In this document: piece by piece, positions 7,612 through 14,889 of the stretch
Layout of the letters: each line of letters starts with the position of its first letter
Position numbering within the stretch: position 1 is the stretch's first letter
Assembly (NCBI RefSeq): GCF_008039565.1
Contig: NZ_VDUX01000005.1
Coordinates: 1 to 64,000, forward strand
Direction of reading: 5' to 3'
DNA from: Aeromicrobium terrae
Lineage (GTDB): Bacteria; Actinomycetota; Actinomycetes; Propionibacteriales; Nocardioidaceae
DNA: 64,000 bases
The notes under the pieces: generated by a model
The model's database searches: none
What the model was told of the DNA's origin: nothing
The model's input: only the letters and a program-made list of their open reading frames with translations
Made by a program: the position numbers and the translations under genes

Positions 7612-10185
7612 GTGAAGAAGTCTCGGCTGTTCGTGGCGGGCGTCGCGCTGGCCGCCACCGCGTCCGTCTTGGGTGGCGCGTCGTCGACAGCGGCGGACGC
7701 CCCGGAGCAGGGAACGCTGCTGAGCCCGCGTCCCGCGACGCCTTACCTCACCGACGCCATGAAGTCGGCGTCAGACACTCTCGTCGCCTACGCCTATGGG
7801 CAGCCGCGGATCGACGGCAAGCCGGACCTTCAGATCCGCCGCATCTCCGACGGAGCGCTGGTCGGCACCTTCCCGGGCGAGGACAACACGGACCTCGGCT
7901 CACTGCGCCTGGACCACGACGTCGTCTACCGGGTCGTGGCGTCGCAGCCCCAAGGGAAGCTGGACCGCCTCGTGGTCTACAACCCCGCGACCCAGGCTGT
8001 CGTGCACACGCTGACCGCCGGTCCCACCGAGAGCGTGATCGCAGCCGGTGGCTCGTGGCTCCTGACGTGCCTGCCGCAGTCCGGTGTGTGCGAAGGACGG
8101 CTCCGGACGACCTCGGGTGTGACCGCGGCCGTGCCGATCGCGCTGGAGATCAACACCGGCGTCCGGGTCCGCTCCCTCGGTGACACGGCCTACGTGCAGG
8201 ACACCGCGGGCGTCGTGCACGAGGTGGACGTCACCGACGGCTCTTTCAAGCCGTTCCAGGGCACTCTGCCCGACGTCGTCGGTCCCACGCGCGTCTTCTG
8301 GAAAAAGGCGATCCCAGGTGACCCGACCCACTTCCGCGTGGAGTGGCGTGAGCGGTCCGGCGGCGAGACTCAGGCCCTGACGGTGGCGGGCTTCGCCAGT
8401 GCGGTCACGCTGCTGCCCTTCGGCACAGGCATCGCCGGTCGCTGGATCCCGACCGGGGGCACGCCGGACCGGGAGGCCGTCCGCCCCATTGATCTCGTCG
8501 CGAACGCTCCGCAGCCCAACGTGGCTCTCGGGGTCGGGTCCACCGCCTCGACCCCCGACGGCCGCATCGTCGTCGCCACGGCGGACACCGGAGCCGGGCG
8601 CATCGCCGCCGTCGGCCCTGGGTCGGCCCTGACGACGATTGCCGCCCTGCCCGTCCTGGGCAAGCCGCTGGATCGCGTGTGGCTCAGCGGCGGTCGCGTC
8701 GCCGGTCTGTGGTCCGAGCCGGACCAGACGAACCGGGTCTACCTCGCCCAGGCCGCGGGGAGCCAGTCGTGGTCGACGCAGCTCGCGCCGGGCGTCTCGA
8801 CTCCTGCCGGTGGACCCGCGACCGGCACAGTCGTGGACTTCGCCGGCGGGACGCTCCTCAGCGAGGTGGACGCCCAGCCGTCGAACGGCACGTACCGCCT
8901 GACGTGGGACACCGGGACGAAGGATGTCCAGAGTCTCTTCGGTGCGCCGGTCCTGGGCCATGGCGGAACGCTGATGTCGCGCAGGGTCTCCTCGGGCGGC
9001 ATCACCACCCAGGTCGTCGAGGTGGTCAAGACCGGGACGCGCCTCGCGGCGTGGGGATCGGACGATCCCACGGCTCTGGACGGCCAGTGGTACTGGCACG
9101 GGGTCTCCGACGGCGCCAGCCTCGTCGGCACGAACGCGCTCACCGGCAAGACGCGCCAAGTAGCCACCGGGGTGACGTGCGAGGGTGCGGGGTCGAGCAT
9201 CCAGGCACATGGTCGCTGGGTGGCGCTGAGCTGCGACAACGGATGGACGCGGGTCATCGACACCGTCGGACTGATTGCTCCGGTGACCATCCCGAAGAGC
9301 GTCGCGTGGCTGGGTCAAGGCTTCGTGGCCTGGTTCGAGACCGACCAGGACGACCGGACGGTGGTCGCGGTGCGCGAGCTGGCCGGCGCGGGGACGAAGC
9401 ATTCGTACGGCCCGGCGAACTGGAACGTCTACCCGGCTGTCGACGACGTGGATCGTGGGCTCGTCTACCTGGACACCGGCAGCATGCCGCGTCGCGTCGA
9501 TCTGGGCTGGGTGGCGTCGGACGCGATCACTGCACCGACCATCACCAGCGTCAAGTCGTCACCGCGCACGATGTCGAAGCCGTCGGCGACGGCCACCATC
9601 TCGTACGCGGCCAAGGCCGGAACGGCCCCGGTCCTCGGCTACGAGCTCTCGTACCGGCGGGCCACCTCCGGCGGCGCCTTCGGGAGCTGGACGACGCCGT
9701 CGTCGTGGTCACTCTTGACCGTCACGTCGGTGAAGCGGACCCTCTCGGCCGGAGAGAACATCTGCTTCCGGGTCCGCGCGACCGACGTCGTCGGCACCTT
9801 CTCGCCGTGGTCAGGGACAACCTGCTCGACGTCGCCCTACGACGACCGGAGCCTCAGCGCCAAGGGCACAGTCCGGCGCGTCTCCACGTCCGGTGCCATG
9901 TCGGGCACCGAGTCGCAGCTGAAGGCGACGGGCGCGACCCTGAAGCGGTCGAACCAGCGCGCCAAGCAGTTCCGGCTGCTCGCGTACTGCGGGCCGAAGG
10001 AGGGATCGGTGAAGGTCTACATCGGCTCCACGCGACTGGCAACCTTCAGCCTCAAGTGCTCCAAGACGGCCAAGGTCACGCGCAACGTCACCCTCTCCAG
10101 CCCGGTGAGCGGTGACCTCAAGCTCGTCTCCGCCTCGTCCAAGCGGGTGCGTGTCGACGGAGTCGTGCTGTACCTGTACCCGTGA
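7612..10185 (+). CDS. Large secreted protein with FN3-like domain, 857 aa
   Basis: The product starts at a GTG (7612) and has a Sec signal peptide: Lys-Lys, then a hydrophobic core, then an Ala-rich cleavage region near residue 30. Residues about 35-620 are beta-rich with repeating Asp/Gly turns and no obvious catalytic motif, resembling a beta-propeller of weak repeats. Residues about 640-740 look like a fibronectin type III domain (YELSYRRATS, then CFRVRATDVVG). The last 110 residues are a Ser/Lys-rich beta domain with paired cysteines that recalls carbohydrate- or surface-binding modules. It converges, with a 3-bp gap, on an M43 metalloprotease gene. Exact function unknown. Confidence 0.75.
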   Translation: MKKSRLFVAGVALAATASVLGGASSTAADAPEQGTLLSPRPATPYLTDAMKSASDTLVAYAYGQPRIDGKPDLQIRRISDGALVGTFPGEDNTDLGSLRLDHDVVYRVVASQPQGKLDRLVVYNPATQAVVHTLTAGPTESVIAAGGSWLLTCLPQSGVCEGRLRTTSGVTAAVPIALEINTGVRVRSLGDTAYVQDTAGVVHEVDVTDGSFKPFQGTLPDVVGPTRVFWKKAIPGDPTHFRVEWRERSGGETQALTVAGFASAVTLLPFGTGIAGRWIPTGGTPDREAVRPIDLVANAPQPNVALGVGSTASTPDGRIVVATADTGAGRIAAVGPGSALTTIAALPVLGKPLDRVWLSGGRVAGLWSEPDQTNRVYLAQAAGSQSWSTQLAPGVSTPAGGPATGTVVDFAGGTLLSEVDAQPSNGTYRLTWDTGTKDVQSLFGAPVLGHGGTLMSRRVSSGGITTQVVEVVKTGTRLAAWGSDDPTALDGQWYWHGVSDGASLVGTNALTGKTRQVATGVTCEGAGSSIQAHGRWVALSCDNGWTRVIDTVGLIAPVTIPKSVAWLGQGFVAWFETDQDDRTVVAVRELAGAGTKHSYGPANWNVYPAVDDVDRGLVYLDTGSMPRRVDLGWVASDAITAPTITSVKSSPRTMSKPSATATISYAAKAGTAPVLGYELSYRRATSGGAFGSWTTPSSWSLLTVTSVKRTLSAGENICFRVRATDVVGTFSPWSGTTCSTSPYDDRSLSAKGTVRRVSTSGAMSGTESQLKATGATLKRSNQRAKQFRLLAYCGPKEGSVKVYIGSTRLATFSLKCSKTAKVTRNVTLSSPVSGDLKLVSASSKRVRVDGVVLYLYP

Positions 10186-10188
10186 CGC

Positions 10189-11130
10189 TCAGCTGTGACT
10201 GCGGAACTGGCGCCAGGCGTCGCTCATGCGCTCGGCCTGGCCGGGCGTGAACTCGTACATGCAGGTGTCCTGCGAGTAGTCCATGAAGTTGTGGATCGGG
10301 TCGTCGCCGGGGGCGGTGCACGTGTTCGCGCCGACCGGGCAGTCGAACTGCGGGATCGCCTCGCGCGGGGTGTCCGCCACGTAGTCGCCGGCGGCCGAGC
10401 AGCCGCTGTGGAACGTGTGCTCCAGCATCAGCCAGTGGCCGACCTCGTGCGTGAGGGTGTCGCCGAACGCGTACTTGCCGGCCGTGCCGCCGGGCATGGA
10501 CTCGTCGAGCATCACGACTCCGTCGAAGATGTCGTGGCCGGGGTTGTACTGGTTCGGGAAGTAGGCCCAGCCGAGCAGTCCGCCGCCGATGTCGGCCGCG
10601 TACACGTTGAGGGTCTTCGCGTCGCCCTCGTGGAGCGCGTTCTTCATGTCGCGCTCGGCGCCCTTCTTGCCCGGCTCGACGTGGTACCAGGCCGGGTTGA
10701 CGGTCCAGGTGACGTGGTCGAGGTCGAAGCGGAACGGGGTGTTGGCCGCGGTGGCCGCGGTCTTGCCGGAGTACGAGTCGTTCAGCACCTTCATCTGGGC
10801 GTTGATCAGCGTGGTCCAGCGGTTCTTCTCGGCGGTCGTGAACGAGTCCTCGCCGACCATGTGGAACACGGTGCGGACGTGCACGCTGCCGTTCGCGAGC
10901 CGCGGGCGGTCCTTGATGACGCCGTACGCGTTGGCCTCGTTCTTCGGGTAGAGCTCGGGCTCCTGGGCCTTGGCGCCGGGCTTCACGCGCGCCGCGCTGT
11001 GCGTGTCCTGGCAAGCGGCCGCACCGGGCGACGCCGCGGACGCGGTGGTGGTGGTCGCGCTGCCGGCGGCGGTCAGCAGGCCGGCGGCGAGCACGAGCGG
11101 CGCGAGTCGCGCCACGGAACGGATGGTCAT
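10189..11130 (-). CDS. Secreted zinc metalloprotease, peptidase family M43
   Basis: A 313-residue preproprotein with an N-terminal signal sequence (hydrophobic residues about 9-24, Ala-rich cleavage region to about 33). The zinc site is HEVGHWLMLEH at 228-238, the metzincin HExxHxxxxxH pattern with the usual Gly replaced by Met. The Met-turn NFMDYS follows near residue 287, and the C-terminus TPGQAERMSDAWRQFR is typical of M43 (pappalysin/cytophagalysin-like) enzymes. Cys pairs after the zinc site suggest disulfides. It probably degrades extracellular protein. It faces the large secreted protein gene. Confidence 0.88.
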   Translation of the reverse strand: MTIRSVARLAPLVLAAGLLTAAGSATTTTASAASPGAAACQDTHSAARVKPGAKAQEPELYPKNEANAYGVIKDRPRLANGSVHVRTVFHMVGEDSFTTAEKNRWTTLINAQMKVLNDSYSGKTAATAANTPFRFDLDHVTWTVNPAWYHVEPGKKGAERDMKNALHEGDAKTLNVYAADIGGGLLGWAYFPNQYNPGHDIFDGVVMLDESMPGGTAGKYAFGDTLTHEVGHWLMLEHTFHSGCSAAGDYVADTPREAIPQFDCPVGANTCTAPGDDPIHNFMDYSQDTCMYEFTPGQAERMSDAWRQFRSHS

Positions 11131-11152
11131 GTGATTCCCCCTCGGTGGTCGG

Positions 11153-13057
11153 TCAATCCTGCAGCATGGCGGCGCCGAGCGACTCCTCCGGCACGCCGAA
11201 GCCCTCGACGAGGGTCAGCAGGTGCGGACGCAGCTTCTCGCACATCGCGTTCACCTCGCTGGTCACGACCTTGGCGCGCTGGTCGCTCAACCGGTTGTGA
11301 CCCTGGAACCAGGCCAGGTCCTCCTCAATCGTGCTCAGCGCGTAGAGCGTGCAGACGTCGCGGAGCAGCTCCTGCGCCTCCTCGTCCTCGCACCGTCCGA
11401 TGCCGGCGGTGAAGGCCTCGAGGACGACGCGGTCGATGTGCACCCGGCCGGCGCGGATCAGGTGGTCCTGGGCGCCGTTGAAGATCCGGAACGCCTCGTC
11501 GTCGTCATCGGCCTTGGTGGCGCGTTGCAAGCGGCGGGCGACGGTCTCGATGACGTGCTGCTCGCGGTCCTCGAACAGGTTCAGCTGGGTGCCGAGGTCG
11601 AGCAGGTCGTGGTCGTCGTCGTTGCCGGGCCGGGCGTCGATGAGGCGCTGGATCAGCTGCGACGCCGCGGTGCGCTCCTTGACGACGTCGGCCACGGTGC
11701 CGGCGACGAACCGCACCATGCCGACGGGATCGAGGCCGCCCACCTCGGCGGCGTACGCCGTGAGGAGCTCCTTGGCGACGAGCTGCAGGAGGACGTGGTT
11801 GTCGCCCTCGAACGTCGTGAACACGTCGACGTCGCCGCGCAGCGTGGTGAGCCGGTTCTCCGCGAGGTAGCCGGCGCCGCCGCACAGCTCGCGCGACTCC
11901 TGGATGGCGTGCGACGCGTGCCAGGTCTGCACGACCTTGAGGCCGGCGGCGCGGCTCTCCAGCTCACGCTTCTGCTGGGGGTCGGCGTCGTCGGTGATCT
12001 GCAGGCGGTGCATGCGTGCGACGAGCTGGTTCTGCGCGAAGCGGTAGGCGTACGACCGCGCGATCAGCGGCAGGAGCCGGCGCTGGTGCATCCGGTAGTC
12101 GGCGAGCAGGATCTCGACGCCGGGCTCGGGACCGAACTGGCGGCGCTTGAGCGCGTAGCGGCCGGCGATGCTCAGGGCGACCTCCGCCGACGCGCTCGCC
12201 GAGCCGCCGACGCTCACGCGTCCGCGCACGAGGGTGCCGAGCATCGTGAAGAAGCGGCGACCGGTGTCGTCGATCGGCGAGGAGTAGGCGCCGCCCTCGT
12301 CGACCTGGCCGTACCGGTTGAGCAGGTTGCCGCGCGGGATGCGGACCTGGTCGAACACGATGCGGCCGTTGTCGACGCCGCCGAGGCCGCCCTTGTGCCC
12401 GCAGTCCGACGTCGTGACGCCGGGCAGGTCCCGGCCCTTGTCGTCGCGGATCGGCACCAGGAAGCAGTGGACGCCGTACGACTCGCCGCGGGTGACGAGC
12501 TGGGCGAACACGGCGGCCATCGTGGCGTGCTTGGCGGCGTTGCCGATGTAGTCCTTGCGGGAGCTCGGCGTCGGGGAGTGGATGACGAACTCCTCGGTGG
12601 CCGGGTCGTAGGTGGCGGTGGTCTCGAGGTTCTGGACGTCGCTGCCGTGGCCGGACTCCGTCATGGCGAAGCAGCCGACGAGGTCGAGGTTGATCAGGTC
12701 GCGGATGTACGCGTCGTGGTGGACCTTCGTGCCGAGGTTCTCGACGGCACCGCCGAACAGGCCCCACTGGACGCCGGCCTTGACCATCAGCGAGAGGTCG
12801 AACTGGGCGAGCATCTCGATGCCGGTGACCGCCATGCCCGGGTCGCCGGCGCCGCCGTACTCCGGGCTGAAGCCCGCGGCCGGGATGCCGGTGGGCACCA
12901 GCTCCTTGAGCTGGCGGAACGTCCGCTCCCGCGCCTCGTCGAGGCTGAGGTCGTGGTCGAACGCGAGGTCCATCTTCGCGAGCTCGATCCGAGACTGCTC
13001 GCGGACGTGGCGCCACTTGCCGTCCAGGGCGATCCGGACCTCGTCTGACAGCGTCAT
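11153..13057 (-). CDS. Acyl-CoA dehydrogenase/oxidase family protein
   Basis: A 634-residue flavoprotein, longer than the usual 380-residue acyl-CoA dehydrogenases and closer to the acyl-CoA-oxidase-like actinobacterial group. The middle domain has the flavin-binding CFAMTESGHGSDVQNLETTATYD segment start (near residue 135) and a beta domain ending VDNGRIVFDQVRIPRGNLL. The helical C-terminal domain contains ELCGGAGYLAENRL near residue 390, where the catalytic-region Glu and FAD contacts usually lie. About 180 extra residues form an acidic helical tail. It desaturates a fatty or branched acyl-CoA. Divergent from cobQ. Confidence 0.85.
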   Translation of the reverse strand: MTLSDEVRIALDGKWRHVREQSRIELAKMDLAFDHDLSLDEARERTFRQLKELVPTGIPAAGFSPEYGGAGDPGMAVTGIEMLAQFDLSLMVKAGVQWGLFGGAVENLGTKVHHDAYIRDLINLDLVGCFAMTESGHGSDVQNLETTATYDPATEEFVIHSPTPSSRKDYIGNAAKHATMAAVFAQLVTRGESYGVHCFLVPIRDDKGRDLPGVTTSDCGHKGGLGGVDNGRIVFDQVRIPRGNLLNRYGQVDEGGAYSSPIDDTGRRFFTMLGTLVRGRVSVGGSASASAEVALSIAGRYALKRRQFGPEPGVEILLADYRMHQRRLLPLIARSYAYRFAQNQLVARMHRLQITDDADPQQKRELESRAAGLKVVQTWHASHAIQESRELCGGAGYLAENRLTTLRGDVDVFTTFEGDNHVLLQLVAKELLTAYAAEVGGLDPVGMVRFVAGTVADVVKERTAASQLIQRLIDARPGNDDDHDLLDLGTQLNLFEDREQHVIETVARRLQRATKADDDDEAFRIFNGAQDHLIRAGRVHIDRVVLEAFTAGIGRCEDEEAQELLRDVCTLYALSTIEEDLAWFQGHNRLSDQRAKVVTSEVNAMCEKLRPHLLTLVEGFGVPEESLGAAMLQD

Positions 13058-13111
13058 GGCGACACGCTACTCGCGAATCCGGGGGTGCCGCAGGTCCATA
13101 CAGTTGGGCCC

Positions 13112-14527
13112 GTGAGCGGACTGCTGGTCGCTGGGACGACCTCGGACGCGGGCAAGAGCGTCGTCACCACGGCGTTGTGCCGGGCGTTCGCCAGACGTGG
13201 GATCACGGTCGCGCCGTTCAAGGCGCAGAACATGTCCAACAACTCGATGGTCGTCGGGGACGGCGAGGAGATCGGGCGGGCGCAGTGGATCCAGAGCCTG
13301 GCTGCGGGGGCGGAGCCGGAGGTCGCGATGAACCCGGTGCTGCTCAAGCCCGGGGGCGACCGGCGGAGCCACGTCGTCGTGATGGGCCGGCCGGCGGGAG
13401 AGATCTCGTCGACGGAGTTCGTCGGCGGCCGGACGCACCTGGCCGAGACCGCGTTCGCGGCGTACGACGACCTCGCGTCGCGCTACGACGTGGTCGTCTG
13501 CGAGGGCGCCGGGAGCCCGGCCGAGATCAACCTGCGGGCCGGCGACTTCGTCAACATGGGACTCGCGCAGCACGCCCGGCTGCCGGTGGTGGTCGTCGGC
13601 GACATCGACCGCGGCGGCGTGTTCGCGGCGTTCTACGGCACGCTGGCGCTGCTCGACGACGCCGACCAGCGACTGGTGTCCGGGTTCGTCGTCAACAAGT
13701 TCCGCGGCGACCGCGCCCTGCTCGAGCCGGGTCTCGAGCGGATCGCCGAGCTCACCAGTCGCCCGGTGCACGGCGTGCTGCCGTGGCACCCGGACCTCTG
13801 GCTCGACTCCGAGGACACGCTCGCCGTCAGCGGCCGCCGGTCGGACGCGTCCGACGCCCTGCGGGTGGCGGTCGTCCGCCTCCCACGCATCAGCAACGCC
13901 ACCGATGTCGACGCGCTCGGGATCGAGCCGGGCGTCGACGTCACGCTCGTCTCCGACCCGCGCGGGCTCGCCGACGCCGACCTGCTCGTGCTGCCGGGCA
14001 CGCGGGCCACGCTCGCCGACCTCGCCTGGCTGCGCTCGCGCGGGCTCGACCGGGCGGTGCTCGACCACGCCGCGGCGGGACGTCCGGTGCTCGGCATCTG
14101 CGGTGGTTACCAGATGCTCGGCCGCACCATCAGCGACCCGGGGGGCGTCGAGGGCGTCGCCGGGGCGGAAGCCGACGGGCTCGGGCTGCTCGACGTCGTC
14201 ACCAGGTTCTCGGCGGAGAAGGTGCTGCGCCTGCACGACGACGCGGGCTACGAGATCCACCACGGGGTGACGTCCGTCGGCTCCGGCGAAGCGTTCCGGG
14301 GTGGCGTGCGGCAGGGCCACGTGCTCGGGACGATGCGCCACGGCGTCCTGGAGTCGGACGCGTTCCGGCGGGATCTCCTCGCGGAGGTCGCTGCGGCGGT
14401 CGGCCGGACGTGGGCGCCGTCGGACCGGAGCTTCGCCGCTGCCCGGGAGGAGCGGCTCGACCTGCTCGGCGACCTCGCCGAGGAGCACCTGGACGTCGAC
14501 GCCCTGTTCGCCCTCGCACGCCGGTAG
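13112..14527 (+). CDS. cobQ: Cobyric acid synthase (CobQ)
   Basis: About 471 residues from the GTG at 13112; a longer start at 13085 is less likely. The N-terminal ATPase domain has the P-loop-like GTTSDAGKS, then the family hallmark PFKAQNMSNNS. The C-terminal glutamine amidotransferase domain has the nucleophile elbow GICGGYQMLG and a later conserved His (EIHHGVT). CobQ amidates four carboxylates of adenosylcobyrinic acid diamide using glutamine and ATP. It lies directly upstream of the nrdAB control region and is the only corrin-ring step in the window; cobU, cobS and cobT follow within 7 kb. Confidence 0.95.
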   Translation: MSGLLVAGTTSDAGKSVVTTALCRAFARRGITVAPFKAQNMSNNSMVVGDGEEIGRAQWIQSLAAGAEPEVAMNPVLLKPGGDRRSHVVVMGRPAGEISSTEFVGGRTHLAETAFAAYDDLASRYDVVVCEGAGSPAEINLRAGDFVNMGLAQHARLPVVVVGDIDRGGVFAAFYGTLALLDDADQRLVSGFVVNKFRGDRALLEPGLERIAELTSRPVHGVLPWHPDLWLDSEDTLAVSGRRSDASDALRVAVVRLPRISNATDVDALGIEPGVDVTLVSDPRGLADADLLVLPGTRATLADLAWLRSRGLDRAVLDHAAAGRPVLGICGGYQMLGRTISDPGGVEGVAGAEADGLGLLDVVTRFSAEKVLRLHDDAGYEIHHGVTSVGSGEAFRGGVRQGHVLGTMRHGVLESDAFRRDLLAEVAAAVGRTWAPSDRSFAAAREERLDLLGDLAEEHLDVDALFALARR

Positions 14528-14576
14528 ACCCAACATCTTGGGGTTACATCGCTGTAGTTCGTCGTATATCGTGTCG
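14528..14576 (+). promoter_or_regulatory. Candidate NrdR box pair and promoter for nrdAB
   Basis: Box 1 is CCAACATCTTGG (14530-14541), a near-perfect palindrome. Box 2, GTATATCGTGT (14564-14574), has a good right half of the NrdR consensus. Their centres are 32 bp apart, the two-turn spacing I know for NrdR pairs. Box 2 overlaps a -10-like TATATC. Together they would let NrdR repress nrdAB in response to dATP/ATP. Box 2's left half is weak. Confidence 0.5.
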
Positions 14577-14582
14577 AGTGCA

Positions 14583-14762
14583 GCTGGTTCGGCTCCTCAG
14601 CCAGGGGAGTCGTCGCAAGAGGGAACCCGGTGGGAATCCGGGACTGCCCCGCAGCGGTGAGTGGGAACGACCTCCGTCATCAGCACTGGATCGGCCGATC
14701 TGGGAAGCGACGGACAGTAGGCGGCACGCGAGTGCCTGGCTCACGAGTCCGAAGACCTGCCA
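14583..14762 (+). ncRNA. Cobalamin riboswitch upstream of nrdAB
   Basis: The sequence carries the cobalamin aptamer hallmarks in order: GGGAACCCGGTGGGAATCCG near 14621-14640, then ACTGCCCCGCAGCGGTGAGTG (the B12 box region), and GTCCGAAGACCTGCC at 14748-14762. It lies on the same strand as nrdA, with about 130 nt between the aptamer end and the start codon. The aptamer would sense adenosylcobalamin and switch off a B12-independent ribonucleotide reductase when B12 is available. Cobalamin control of class I nrd genes is known from Streptomyces. Confidence 0.92.
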
Positions 14763-14765
14763 GTG

Positions 14766-14785
14766 CCCCGCCGCCATCGGCGGGG
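14766..14785 (+). terminator. GC hairpin after the riboswitch (expression platform)
   Basis: CCCCGCCG-CCAT-CGGCGGGG forms an 8-bp stem with a four-base loop immediately after the aptamer. No T-tract follows, as often in high-GC genomes. It may be a terminator or part of a switch that masks the nrdA leader. Confidence 0.5.
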
Positions 14786-14889
14786 GTCCGCGACCTCGTG
14801 GGAAGGTCAGGGGATCAGGTCGACGACCGGCCCTCTCCACCCCGCGACCGTGGACTCTGCGTCACGACGAGTTCACGAGGGGTGAACCG

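Noticed and set aside
13177-14889. Upstream in-frame extension of nrdA through cobQ and the riboswitch
   Set aside because: The region codes cobQ in another frame and holds a riboswitch; NrdA homology starts at 14890.
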